Assembly: GCF_003967575.1 (NCBI RefSeq)
Contig: NZ_BIFT01000001.1
Location: 1,054,001 to 1,118,000 of the forward strand
DNA from: Dictyobacter alpinus
Lineage (GTDB): Bacteria; Chloroflexota; Ktedonobacteria; Ktedonobacterales; Ktedonobacteraceae
DNA length: 64,000 bases
Reading direction: 5' to 3'
The notes under the pieces are model-generated. The model ran no database searches. It was not told the DNA's origin and saw only the letters and a program-made list of their open reading frames with translations. Shown here piece after piece: positions 51,312 through 60,551 of this stretch. Each line of letters starts with the position of its first letter. The stretch's first letter is position 1. Both the position numbers and the translations under genes were made by a program.

Positions 51312-52598
51312 ATGGCTTTTTCATCAATGCAACAGATTCTTTTTCAGGCTATTGATGACCAGTTCCCTTCCAACATGAATGCTTGGCAAAATATATCCCA
51401 TCAATGTTATACGTCACCAGACACGAAGATACAAGAGCTTTTTTTTCCACTTTTGCACCGCAATGGCTTTTCTGTACAATATTTAGATCTGGATCAGCAG
51501 ATTCTCTATGCAGAATACATGGTTCAAGCACCACAAACGTTACTTTTCTGTCTGCAGGATACGCCGCAAGCATCAGCTCAGCAAGTGGTCTTTCCCTTGT
51601 TTTCTCAAATGGCTGCATTACGGGCCTATATACATTCTTCCGGCCAGCTACCTGTAAATATTAAGTGGCTCATCATGGGGCAAGGGCCAACTACATCAAC
51701 CTCCCTGGCACAACTGCTTTCAGAACAAACCCAACTCTTTCAGGCGGATGGCTGTATCTTGTATACCACAAAACGCGAAATAAGCAAAGTCATAGATCAA
51801 ACAGAGCTTATTTTAGGTATAAAGGGCCATCTAGCGGTTAAGCTTTTCCTCAAGGTGGCTGAAAAAATGATACCCGCCAGCTATGGGTCTATCGCACCTG
51901 ATGCAGCCTGGCAACTACTCTGGCTGTTAGGTTCAGTCAAAAGTGCCCACGAAGAGGTCTTGCTGGAAAACTTCTATGATAGCTTACTGCCTGCCGAAGA
52001 TGAGATCCTTGAAGCACTTGCACGCCTGCCAGACACGACAAAGGATCTAACTACATCCTGGGGTCTATCACAGCTCCTTTTAGGATTAGAAGGCTCACAG
52101 CAACACTATGCGCACTTCCTGACACCGTCCTGCAATATTACTATGCTTGAAAGTAATACAATTGCGGAAAATGATAAGCAGAAGTCATGGGAAGGTAGCC
52201 TTCCCTCACAAGCCAGCGCACAGCTAGATTTTTATCTGCTGCCAGGCCAGGATCCTTACGCTATCTTCACAAAACTTGAACAGCATCTCCATAGTCAGAC
52301 TGCCTATGAGCTACAATGTCAGTTACTAACGGCACAGCATCCTATCTATACCTCTGTTCATACGCATCTGGTACAACGCATACAACAGACACTGATTGAT
52401 GTGTATCAGCAGCCACCGCTGCTCCTTCCCTCAACCTCAGGTACATTCCCATATGCTCTCTTAGCCAACCGGCTCTCCATTCCTACAATCAGTCTTGCCC
52501 CACCTTTACTATCTACAGCAGATACAGAACATGTGTATCAACAGCTTAATCAAAGTATGAAACAGAATATCCTTTTTATTGCCAGCATGGATGATTAA
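51312..52598 (+). CDS. M20-peptidase-like protein lacking the metal ligands (pseudoenzyme)
   Basis: 428 residues, cytoplasmic. The order of segments follows M20 dipeptidases: PQTLLFCLQD in place of YGHYDVQP, LPVNIKWLIMGQGPTTSTSL in place of LPVNVKFLFEGEEEIGS, then LGIKGHLAVKLFLKV, YGSIAPDAAWQLLWLLGSV, LLENFYDSL, ASAQLDFYLLPGQDPYAIFTKL and STSGTFPYALLANRLSIPTIS. The five usual zinc ligands (His, Asp, Glu, Asp/Glu, His) are missing, as is the Gly/Asp/Lys-rich loop. It is therefore probably inactive. The frame is intact and GC use normal, so it is kept by selection. AGAAGGAAG precedes the ATG. Confidence 0.6.
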   Translation: MAFSSMQQILFQAIDDQFPSNMNAWQNISHQCYTSPDTKIQELFFPLLHRNGFSVQYLDLDQQILYAEYMVQAPQTLLFCLQDTPQASAQQVVFPLFSQMAALRAYIHSSGQLPVNIKWLIMGQGPTTSTSLAQLLSEQTQLFQADGCILYTTKREISKVIDQTELILGIKGHLAVKLFLKVAEKMIPASYGSIAPDAAWQLLWLLGSVKSAHEEVLLENFYDSLLPAEDEILEALARLPDTTKDLTTSWGLSQLLLGLEGSQQHYAHFLTPSCNITMLESNTIAENDKQKSWEGSLPSQASAQLDFYLLPGQDPYAIFTKLEQHLHSQTAYELQCQLLTAQHPIYTSVHTHLVQRIQQTLIDVYQQPPLLLPSTSGTFPYALLANRLSIPTISLAPPLLSTADTEHVYQQLNQSMKQNILFIASMDD

Positions 52599-53184
52599 CG
52601 CCGCGCGTTGCTACAAAACAGTTGGTGTTTGCTTTCCGATGGGAGTGGGAAATTCTGTCATGCCAGGTCAGGGCCTATAAGGCCTGCAAAGGTCTTACAG
52701 GGGAAACCATGTCAGTATCTATGATTTGAGACGACAAGCACAGGTTAAGGAGGTGTAAGCCTGTGCTCTAATTGCAAGCCATAAGTGCCATTTACTAGGC
52801 CAATACGGGCGGGAAGAGTATACTGAGATATGTGCATGTGGCTCATGACCGACAGACGATAACAGCTTATTATCAATGCCACCCGGTAGCGGTCAAAGTG
52901 CCAGCCAATGCGTAGCTTTTCATCGTCTGTGCTCACAAAGCATCAAAAATCCTTCATATTTATAGGTGACTGCTACTTCATAGGTGACTGCTACCGGTTT
53001 TTATGAGCATATTTTCATGCATCACAAAACTTAGCAGGATGGAGCTTTGTGACCACCCGAAATGAAAAGACGTTATATGCAATAACATACGGGTAAATTC
53101 TCACAGTTGAGCACCATCTTTTCCAGACAGATCTTCCAGGCAGGCGCTGGCTTGAGAAATCTGATGAGGAGAACACAAAGAAAA
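52599..53184. other. Intergenic region before the glycosyltransferase set
   Basis: A short direct repeat TAGGTGACTGCTAC occurs twice (about 52963-52976 and 52981-52994). No gene, terminator or promoter is clear, though a TTG-led frame extends the downstream gene to 53107. Confidence 0.4.
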
Positions 53185-54363
53185 ATGCACATAGGTATCA
53201 ATGCGCAGCTGTTATCCTACGATCAAAGCTATCGCAATGGTGGCGTAAGTCGGTATATCCGTTATTTGCTTACCCAACTTGCGGAACAGCCAGGAGATCA
53301 CACCTATACGGTATTTGTTAACGGGCAGGATGTGATCGATCGCCTGAAGCAGCATCCACAAATAACATATATTTCTGCTCCCTGGCCTGAGTCTCGGCCG
53401 GCTGCCAGGGTGACCTGGGAACAACTGACACTCCCCACCCTGATCAGACAGAAGAAGATTGATGTGTTGCATTCACCTGTCAATGTGCGACCAGAACGCC
53501 TGCCTGCTCGATGTGCCAGTATTGTTACGATCCACGATCTAGCATTTTTGCGCTTTCCCCATGTGCTGACACCAGCCAAACGCCTGTACCACCGTACGTT
53601 TACTGTTCGTAGCTTAAAGCGTGCGACCATGCTGATCACGGTCTCTGAGAGCACGAAACAAGATGTTCACGAACTGGTCAATATTCCTTATGAACACATT
53701 CAAACTATTTATCCGTGTATCGACGAGCGTTTTTCGAACGTTTCTATAGAAGGAAAAATAGACACATTCCGTGAGAAATATGGAGTTACAGACGGTTTTA
53801 TTTTGTATATGGGAACATTAGAGCCACGCAAAAATATTACGACGTTAATCGATGCCTATGCCCATCTGAAACGGGAACATCAGATACGAGAAAAACTGGT
53901 ACTGGCAGGCGGAAAAGGGTGGCTCTATGATACAATTTTTGACAAGGTGCGTCAGCTTGGTTTAGAACAAGATGTTCTTTTTCCTGGCTTTGTGACAGAT
54001 AGCGAACAGGTACTCTGGTATCAAAGTGCTGCTGCCTTTGCGTTTCCATCGCTCTATGAAGGCTTTGGAATTCCTGTCGCAGAAGCCCTGGCCTGTGGTA
54101 CTCCCGTGGTCACTTCCAATGTCTCTAGCCTGCCCGAGGCTGGCACTGGATTAGCTCTGTGCGTTGATCCCATGGATGTTCAGGCACTTAGTACAGCTCT
54201 CTATCAGGCGTTAACAGACCAGGCATTACGCGCAAAGTGCCAGACACTGGCACCAACTGTGGCCCAACGCTTCTCAGCCCAGACAATGGCTCAAAAAACC
54301 ATTGCAGTATATGAACAGGCTGCTAAAATACAGCAACAACAACGTATAACGTTTGTTCAATAG
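53185..54363 (+). CDS. GT4-family glycosyltransferase
   Basis: 392 residues (GT-B fold). HIGINAQLLSYDQSYRNGGVSRYI at the N-terminus, KIDVLHSPVNVRP, IVTIHDLAFLRFP, MGTLEPRKNI and PSLYEGFGIPVAEALACGTPVVTSNVSSLPEAGTG, the nucleotide-sugar site with the ExxxxE pattern, mark it. The acceptor is unknown but the context is an exopolysaccharide set. The start is ATG at 53185; a longer frame begins TTG at 53107. The next gene starts 21 bases after the stop. Confidence 0.9.
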   Translation: MHIGINAQLLSYDQSYRNGGVSRYIRYLLTQLAEQPGDHTYTVFVNGQDVIDRLKQHPQITYISAPWPESRPAARVTWEQLTLPTLIRQKKIDVLHSPVNVRPERLPARCASIVTIHDLAFLRFPHVLTPAKRLYHRTFTVRSLKRATMLITVSESTKQDVHELVNIPYEHIQTIYPCIDERFSNVSIEGKIDTFREKYGVTDGFILYMGTLEPRKNITTLIDAYAHLKREHQIREKLVLAGGKGWLYDTIFDKVRQLGLEQDVLFPGFVTDSEQVLWYQSAAAFAFPSLYEGFGIPVAEALACGTPVVTSNVSSLPEAGTGLALCVDPMDVQALSTALYQALTDQALRAKCQTLAPTVAQRFSAQTMAQKTIAVYEQAAKIQQQQRITFVQ

Positions 54364-54384
54364 TATTGAGATTGTATAAAGCAT

Positions 54385-55995
54385 ATGGCTCGAATGATAC
54401 ATAGCAATGAACCAAAACAACAGGCTCGGACACTAGAGGCAACGCAAGAAATTATGAGCGGAACAACTGGACAAATCACCAGGGTCATCTCTCAACGCCG
54501 ATCTTTACGCCGACACTGGCGTATTGCTGAGGTGGTCTTTATGGTGGTCCTGGACACGTTCCTGATTTTCACAGCCTGCTATCTAGCTTTCTATTTGCGT
54601 TTTAAAACCTTCAAGACCAATGTAGTGCTAGACTGGTTACGGGAACGCATCTTCGGTTATGCTCCATCTGACTATGTCTATCAGAATTTTTTATACTTCC
54701 TGCCATTATGGACTGGTATTGTTGCCGGACTGATCCTCATTTTTGCATTTCGCCGCCTTTATCATATTCGCCTTACAGGTAACTGGTTTCAACAAGCCTG
54801 GAAGGTTGTTGTATCAACGACTATTGGTATGGCTTTTTTGATCACCTACATCTTTTTCTTTCAAAGTCATAACCAGGATAATACCAATTTAATGGTGCCT
54901 AATTCACGTCTCTTGATTCCACTTATGTGGCTTGCCTGTATTGCTGTGCTATGCACAGGCCGCTTGCTTGTCTCAGGTGTGATGGGTATGCTGTATCGTA
55001 TGGGACTCGGAGAGACGCGTGTGCTGGTGGTAGGTTCAGGCCGCCTGGGTAAGATGGTCATGCAATGTCTGGCTGCCAGCCCTAACCTGGGCTTCTCTGT
55101 GGTGGGCTTTCTGCATGATCTTACCGAACCACCGGGTGACTTTGGACGCTTTAAGATGCTGGGCACAATCGATGATATCGGTATGGTAATCCGCTCAATG
55201 CAGGTGGATGAAGTGATTATCGCGCTACCATCGGACATGAATCAGCATGCTATTGATAGCGTGAAGCTTTGTGAACGCCTTGGCGCCTCGTTTAAACTGA
55301 TTCCTGACCTCTATGAGCTTAACCTTTCACGTATCGATGTGGAGAATATTGAAGGTATCCCACTGCTAGGCATCAAACAGGTGTCCCTCAATACACCTCA
55401 ACGCATCATTACCAGAACAATCGATATCGTCCTTTCATTGCTGGCCCTGATCATTGGTTCGCCAATCTATCTCTGTATTGCCCTGGCGGTGAAATTCACT
55501 TCACCAGGACCAATCATTTATCGCCAGGAACGGGTAGGCTTGAATGGTAAGCCCTTTCAGTGCTTGAAGTTCCGTTCAATGGCACAGGACGCGGATCGCC
55601 AGCAGGAGCAACTGCTAAGCTTGAATGAGGCTCAGGGGCCGATCTTTAAGATGCGCTCCGATCCACGCGTAACCCCTGTAGGTGCGCTCCTGCGTCGGAC
55701 CAGCCTGGATGAAATTCCTCAGCTTGTCAATGTACTTAAAGGCGAAATGAGTCTGGTAGGTCCTCGCCCACCACTACCACGCGAGGTAGCACAGTATGCG
55801 GAGTGGCAGAAGGGGCGGCTGGCGATCAAACCTGGTTGTACTGGCCTCTGGCAGGTACGTGGTCGCAGCAATATCAGTTTTGATGAAGGTGTGTTGATGG
55901 ATATCTACTACATCGAGAACTGGTCACTGCGCCTGTATATCCAGATTCTACTGCGCACCATTCCAGCCGTTCTATTCAGTCGAGGAGCATATTAA
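54385..55995 (+). CDS. Polyprenyl-phosphate glycosyl-1-phosphate transferase (EPS initiating enzyme)
   Basis: 536 residues. Four to five membrane segments at 45-205, a cytoplasmic NAD-like domain (VLVVGSGRLGKMVMQCL) and a final membrane helix, then the bacterial sugar transferase domain: FTSPGPIIYRQERVGLNGKPFQ, SMAQDADRQQEQL, TSLDEIPQLVNVLKGEMSLVGPRP and KPGCTGLWQVRGRSN. It links a sugar-1-phosphate to undecaprenyl phosphate, the first step of exopolysaccharide or O-antigen synthesis. The stop is 3 bases before the next ATG, so the genes are cotranscribed. Confidence 0.94.
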   Translation: MARMIHSNEPKQQARTLEATQEIMSGTTGQITRVISQRRSLRRHWRIAEVVFMVVLDTFLIFTACYLAFYLRFKTFKTNVVLDWLRERIFGYAPSDYVYQNFLYFLPLWTGIVAGLILIFAFRRLYHIRLTGNWFQQAWKVVVSTTIGMAFLITYIFFFQSHNQDNTNLMVPNSRLLIPLMWLACIAVLCTGRLLVSGVMGMLYRMGLGETRVLVVGSGRLGKMVMQCLAASPNLGFSVVGFLHDLTEPPGDFGRFKMLGTIDDIGMVIRSMQVDEVIIALPSDMNQHAIDSVKLCERLGASFKLIPDLYELNLSRIDVENIEGIPLLGIKQVSLNTPQRIITRTIDIVLSLLALIIGSPIYLCIALAVKFTSPGPIIYRQERVGLNGKPFQCLKFRSMAQDADRQQEQLLSLNEAQGPIFKMRSDPRVTPVGALLRRTSLDEIPQLVNVLKGEMSLVGPRPPLPREVAQYAEWQKGRLAIKPGCTGLWQVRGRSNISFDEGVLMDIYYIENWSLRLYIQILLRTIPAVLFSRGAY

Positions 55996-55998
55996 AAA

Positions 55999-57135
55999 AT
56001 GAAAGTTGCATTAGTACATGACTATTTGAATCAAATGGGCGGAGCCGAGCGTGTCGTGATGGCCTTTCATGAGATTTTTCCTGATGCTCCCATCTATACA
56101 TCAATCTATGATCCACAGCGTGTGGATCCTGCATTCCAAAAGATGGATATTCGTACATCTTTTATGCAAAAATTGCCATTTGTTACCAAACATCATCAAC
56201 CATTCTTACCTCTCTATCCATTTGCGATGGAGAATCTGGATCTGCGCGGCTATGATCTTGTGTTGAGTAGTTCCAGCGCTTTTGGTAAAGGGGTCATTAC
56301 ACGTCCTGAAACAATGCATATCTGCTATTGTCATACCCCAATGCGCTGGTGTTGGAACTATGAAGAATATGTGGAACGTGAACAACTGGGAAAGGTGGCA
56401 CGTGGGATACTGCCGTTTATGATGACTGGTCTGCGTATCTGGGATCAAACAAGTGCGATGCGTGTAGATCACTTTATCGCTAATTCACCAGTGATCGCGG
56501 AACGTATTCGCAAATATTATCGGCGTGAGGCTGCTTATATTCCACCACCAGTTGAAGCTAGCCGTTTTCCATTTGAGCCTGATATTGTACCAGGTGATTA
56601 TTTTCTTGCCCTCAGTAGGCTGGTCCCTTATAAACGGCTGGACCTGGCAATCGAGGCTTGCAATCGCCTGCAATTGCCATTGATAATTATTGGCACAGGC
56701 AGGGATGAAGAACGCTTGAAGAAAATAGCAGGACCAACCATTCGCTTTATGGGTCGCCTTTCCGATGAAGAGGTTATCTATTATTTTAAACACTGCCGAG
56801 CCTTCCTTTTCCCAGGTGAAGAGGATTTTGGCATCACGCCATTAGAGGCGCAGGCCTGTGGTCGGCCAATTATCGCCTATGGGGCCGGTGGAGCCCTGGC
56901 ATCAGTTATTGATGGTGTAACAGGTATCTTCTTCCAGCAACAAACAGTGGAGAGCCTGATGGATGCGCTGGCGTCATTTGACGAGCGGCACTTTGATCCA
57001 CATGTCATCTATAACCATGCACTTGACTTTGATACATCTCGCTTCAGTCGCCGGATCTTACAATTCATTGAAGCCAAGATGAATGAGGGCAAAAAACCAG
57101 CTTTACCGTTGCCCACCAATGATAGTGTCCTTTAA
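55999..57135 (+). CDS. GT4-family glycosyltransferase (WbaZ-like)
   Basis: 378 residues, GT-B. MKVALVHDYLNQMGGAERVVMAFHEIFPDAPIYTSI, ARGILPFMMTGLRIWDQTSAMRVDHFIANS, ALSRLVPYKRLDLAIEACNRL and FPGEEDFGITPLEAQACGRPIIAYGAGGALASV give the N-terminal and nucleotide sites. Such enzymes often add mannose or another sugar. Last gene of the EPS set, followed by a strong terminator. Confidence 0.92.
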   Translation: MKVALVHDYLNQMGGAERVVMAFHEIFPDAPIYTSIYDPQRVDPAFQKMDIRTSFMQKLPFVTKHHQPFLPLYPFAMENLDLRGYDLVLSSSSAFGKGVITRPETMHICYCHTPMRWCWNYEEYVEREQLGKVARGILPFMMTGLRIWDQTSAMRVDHFIANSPVIAERIRKYYRREAAYIPPPVEASRFPFEPDIVPGDYFLALSRLVPYKRLDLAIEACNRLQLPLIIIGTGRDEERLKKIAGPTIRFMGRLSDEEVIYYFKHCRAFLFPGEEDFGITPLEAQACGRPIIAYGAGGALASVIDGVTGIFFQQQTVESLMDALASFDERHFDPHVIYNHALDFDTSRFSRRILQFIEAKMNEGKKPALPLPTNDSVL

Positions 57136-57219
57136 AATCTGGGAAATTAGAGGTGCTATGTCCTCCCCTTTCCCAGACAAAGGACCATCATCAGCAATAG
57201 TATGTATGCCCCTGATATT

Positions 57220-57266
57220 AAAGCCTGGTAGAGCTTTTTATAAAAAATGTAGCTCTACCAGGCTTT
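57220..57266 (+). terminator. Terminator of the EPS operon
   Basis: AAAGCCTGGTAGAGCT (57220-57235) pairs with AGCTCTACCAGGCTTT (57251-57266), a perfect 16-bp stem. Confidence 0.88.
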
Positions 57267-57302
57267 CTAATTACCCAATTCCTAGCACCTAAGTACAACT
57301 TG

Positions 57303-57331
57303 TTGACAGTGGAAATTGAAGCCTTTATAGT
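57303..57331 (+). promoter_or_regulatory. Promoter upstream of the membrane protein gene
   Basis: TTGACA (57303-57308), 17 bases, TATAGT (57326-57331). The leader is about 207 nt to the start at 57545. Confidence 0.65.
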
Positions 57332-57544
57332 AAAACAGGCTTATTGGATAAGCGGGTAAACTATAAAAAAGATAGATTTACTCCACTTATTTTCCATGTA
57401 AAAACTTGCACAGATATTTCAAAAAAACATAAAGACAGACAAACATGGGTAGCCCGGGCAATATGTGTCTTTTCTTAGCACATTGCAGCCGCTAACATGT
57501 AACCACACCATAGCAGAACGTCACGACTTATGAGGAGGACAAGC

Positions 57545-58285
57545 ATGCAAGGACGAGAAGACCAGGAGAGTGGAGCATTCGAACGCCTACCACCTCAAGG
57601 ACCTCCCCCACTTAATGGGACCAGTAAACAACGTGCGATTATGCGCAATCCGAATGAAGGAACCAGCAAACATCAGGCCATTCAGCAGGTGATCTCACAA
57701 AAAACGAGTGAACACCGGGCGATTCCACGCCGTCCTCCCGGGATGTCACGCGTTGAGACCCCACCAGAGGTGCCACGCGTACCACGCCCAAGCCATCAAC
57801 AGCCTCAACCCAAAAAGTTTCGTAGCCGCATCTTGATGTTCACAGGTATCCTGATAGCATTGGCAATTATCGCCTGTACGGTTGGCTACTTTTTAGCTAC
57901 TGGCATCAATGTCAGTGCAAACCCCAGCGTGACAGCAACCGATTTTCTGAGCGCGCTCAATACGAAAGACTATCCACAGGCCTATAAAGATCTAGGGCCA
58001 GCAATCACCATTCGGATGTCTGAGGATCAATTTGCCAAGCAGGCAGGGGTATTGGATGCCTGTTATGGTCCGGTGAAAGATTATTCGGAGATAGCTGATA
58101 GCGCGAAAAATCAGGACAATAACCAGAGTTACTCCTACAACATCAAGCGCACAAAAAACGCCAGGGATATTGCTTATAAGCTGCAGATCACTCTACAAAA
58201 AGATCAGGATGATGGGAGTTGGAAAATCACTGAATATAGCAATAACATGGGTCCCGCACAGCCTGTACCGGCTTGTAGTAAATAA
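57545..58285 (+). CDS. Bitopic membrane protein with N-terminal 14-residue repeats, DUF4878/NTF2-like domain outside
   Basis: 246 residues from the ATG at 57545 (GAGGAGG 5-8 bases upstream). The N-terminal 90 residues are proline-rich and contain three 14-residue repeats beginning TSKQRAI, TSKHQAI and TSEHRAI. A single helix follows at about 97-119 (ILMFTGILIALAIIACTVGYF). The outside domain begins with VTATDFLSALNTKDYPQAYKDLGPAI, resembling DUF4878/NTF2-like proteins, and holds two Cys residues. The function is unknown. Monocistronic, with its own promoter and terminator. Confidence 0.75.
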   Translation: MQGREDQESGAFERLPPQGPPPLNGTSKQRAIMRNPNEGTSKHQAIQQVISQKTSEHRAIPRRPPGMSRVETPPEVPRVPRPSHQQPQPKKFRSRILMFTGILIALAIIACTVGYFLATGINVSANPSVTATDFLSALNTKDYPQAYKDLGPAITIRMSEDQFAKQAGVLDACYGPVKDYSEIADSAKNQDNNQSYSYNIKRTKNARDIAYKLQITLQKDQDDGSWKITEYSNNMGPAQPVPACSK

Positions 58286-58337
58286 TACTGACTCTGAACA
58301 GCATTGCTGTTACATTATTTTTTCTAACGGTCTGAAG

Positions 58338-58381
58338 CCAGGCAAGATCGCCATTACGTAGCGATCTTGCCTGGCCTTTTG
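58338..58381 (+). terminator. Terminator of the membrane protein gene
   Basis: GCCAGGCAAGATCGC (58338-58352) pairs with GCGATCTTGCCTGGC (58362-58376), then CTTTT. Confidence 0.9.
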
Positions 58382-58421
58382 TCTAGCGGGATAAACTAAA
58401 GCCTGGGAAGATTATCCACGA

Positions 58422-59633
58422 TCAAGAAAAAGCACTTTCTCCTGTAATGGCCTGACCAATAATCAAGGTGTGAATGTCATCAGTTCCTTCGTACGTAAAA
58501 ACTGACTCCAGATTATTCATATGGCGGATAATGGGATATTCCAGAGTAATGCCATTGGCACCCAGAATAGAGCGTGCTTCACGGGCCGTCTTTAAGGCTT
58601 CACGAACATTGTTACGCTTGGCAACTGAGATCTGGACAGGATGGAGCTGGCCTTGATCCTTAAGTCTGCCCAGTTGCAGTGCTAGCAGTTGGGATTTAAC
58701 CAGCTCGGTCGCCATGCCAACCAGCTTTTGCTGTACAAGCTGAAAGCGGGCAATTGGTCGTTGAAACTGTTCACGTGTCTTAGCGTACTCAAGAGAGGTC
58801 TCATAGCAGGCACGGGCAGCTCCGGTAGCTCCCCAGGCGATGCCATAACGAGCTTCATTCAAACAGGAGAGCGGACCGCGCATGCCCCGTACCTCTGGTA
58901 ACATATTCTCAGCGGGTATATGACAATCATCAAAATGCAGCTCAGAAGTTACAGAGGCTCTTAGCGAGAGCTTGCGATGAATATTACTGGTCGAGAAACC
59001 AGGTGTACCGCGCTCAATAATAAAGCCACGTACACCATCTTCAGTCCTGGCCCAGACAATCGCGATATCCGCGATACCTCCGTTGGTAATCCACATTTTT
59101 GTGCCATTGAGAACATAGCTTGTGCCATCCCGGCGTGCCGTTGTCCGCATATTAGCCGCGTCACTACCGACATCGGGTTCCGTGAGACCAAAGCAACCAA
59201 TGACTTCACCTTGAGCCATCGCTGGCAACCAGCGCTGCTTTTGTGCTTCAGACCCAAAGGCAAAAATAGGAAACATGGCCAGCGATCCCTGAACAGAAAC
59301 AAAAGAGCGTATGCCGCTATCGCCAGCCTCAAGTTCCTGACAGGCCAGACCATAACAGACCGCGCTCAGGCCAGCGCATCCATAGCCATCCAGATGCATC
59401 CCCAGCAATCCCAGTTCAGCCATCTCCGGTACCAATTCACGCGGAAACGTACCCGCTTCAAAATGCTCACCAATCACAGGCAGAACGCGCTCACGAACAA
59501 ATTTTTGTACGGTATCACGCACCATGCGCTCTTCTTCTGACAGCAGTGTATCCAGCCGGTATAAATCTGTGGCCGCAGGCAACTGCGCCTGAGAAGATCC
59601 ATGTGTGGGAGTTTTACGGGAAGTTTCAGTCAT
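58422..59633 (-). CDS. Acyl-CoA dehydrogenase, glutaryl-CoA dehydrogenase-like
   Basis: 403 residues, FAD enzyme. The pattern SGIRSFVSVQGSLAMFPIFAFGSEAQKQRWLP, CFGLTEPDVGSDAANM, MWITNGGIADIAIVWAR, SCLNEARYGIAWGATGAARACYE, RFQLVQQKLVGM, and ANGITLEYPIIRH is that of glutaryl-CoA dehydrogenases. The catalytic base is Glu382 in FTYEGTDDIHTLIIG. It would oxidise glutaryl-CoA, possibly in lysine or tryptophan breakdown, though a different acyl-CoA cannot be excluded. No partner electron-transfer flavoprotein lies nearby. Confidence 0.9.
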   Translation of the reverse strand: MTETSRKTPTHGSSQAQLPAATDLYRLDTLLSEEERMVRDTVQKFVRERVLPVIGEHFEAGTFPRELVPEMAELGLLGMHLDGYGCAGLSAVCYGLACQELEAGDSGIRSFVSVQGSLAMFPIFAFGSEAQKQRWLPAMAQGEVIGCFGLTEPDVGSDAANMRTTARRDGTSYVLNGTKMWITNGGIADIAIVWARTEDGVRGFIIERGTPGFSTSNIHRKLSLRASVTSELHFDDCHIPAENMLPEVRGMRGPLSCLNEARYGIAWGATGAARACYETSLEYAKTREQFQRPIARFQLVQQKLVGMATELVKSQLLALQLGRLKDQGQLHPVQISVAKRNNVREALKTAREARSILGANGITLEYPIIRHMNNLESVFTYEGTDDIHTLIIGQAITGESAFS

Positions 59634-59848
59634 ATCTTTTTATCCTCTCGCTAAAAGAGATGTATCTCTACACATGATACTACTCCACATTGAGTATCTT
59701 ATGAGCACTTTTATTATAGCTTACAATCTCGATGTGCGCTTGCCTGCATCCATTCATACCAGAGCTAAAACTTTGTATTCGGCTTCTCGTAGTATAAAAT
59801 ATATGCACGACAAGCCATGATAAATCAGGTTTTTAAGGAATATACTAA

Positions 59849-60481
59849 ATGCCAAAGGTAAGAAGAAGGACCTATCGAACATCTTATCGCCGAAGAAGAC
59901 CACAAGCTACTATCGCCTCTCATGTGAATCTTTCAATCGTTTTACTTGCCAGTCTGGCAATCGCGATTGGCCTTATTAGCATAATTATGTCTATGTCACA
60001 TACAAAATCTGATACATCAGGTCCCTATAACCTCGCCGGCGCTCCATCGATCAATGCTAATTTTATTGATCAGGTATTGGAACACTATGACTCCCCCGCT
60101 AAAGGAAAAGGCCAGGTACTTTATGACGATGGTGTGAAATATGGTATTGATCCGGCCTATGCACTGGCCTTTTTTATGCAAGAAAGTCGGATGGGCACAC
60201 AGGGGGTGGCATCCGTAACCCATTCCCTTGGAAATATTAGGGCCACTACAGGCTATGCAAACTATCATGGGTATCGTCAATACGCCAATTGGGAAGAAGG
60301 CTTTGAGGATTGGTACAAGCTGATTTCGCAACAATATATTCGTGATTGGGGTCTGCATACCGTCGATCAGATCATTCCAGTCTATGCACCCAATGAAGAT
60401 AATAATAACGAGCAGCAGTATATCAGTGCGATTAAATATATGGTTGACCGCTGGCGCAGTGGAGATATCCAGATATCCTGA
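59849..60481 (+). CDS. Membrane-anchored lysozyme-like (glucosaminidase/transglycosylase fold) protein
   Basis: 210 residues. A highly basic N-terminus (about 24 residues, RRRTYRTSYRRRRP) and a membrane helix at 27-49, then a muramidase-type domain: YDDGVKYGIDPAYALAFFMQESRMGTQG with probable catalytic Glu112, SLGNIRATTGY, NWEEGFEDWYKLI, and VDQIIPVYAPNEDNNNEQQYI. It probably cuts glycan strands of peptidoglycan outside the membrane. AAGGA precedes the ATG by about 10 bases. Terminated by a strong hairpin. Confidence 0.85.
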   Translation: MPKVRRRTYRTSYRRRRPQATIASHVNLSIVLLASLAIAIGLISIIMSMSHTKSDTSGPYNLAGAPSINANFIDQVLEHYDSPAKGKGQVLYDDGVKYGIDPAYALAFFMQESRMGTQGVASVTHSLGNIRATTGYANYHGYRQYANWEEGFEDWYKLISQQYIRDWGLHTVDQIIPVYAPNEDNNNEQQYISAIKYMVDRWRSGDIQIS

Positions 60482-60487
60482 CGGCAA

Positions 60488-60529
60488 GAAAGGCATCGGC
60501 ATCGCTTGCTGGCGATGCCGATGCCTTTC
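60488..60529. terminator. Bidirectional terminator
   Basis: An 18-bp perfect stem (60488-60505 with 60512-60529), separating the convergent lysozyme-like and CHRD-like genes. Confidence 0.85.
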
Positions 60530-60551
60530 AGATACCATGTGTCGATCAGGA

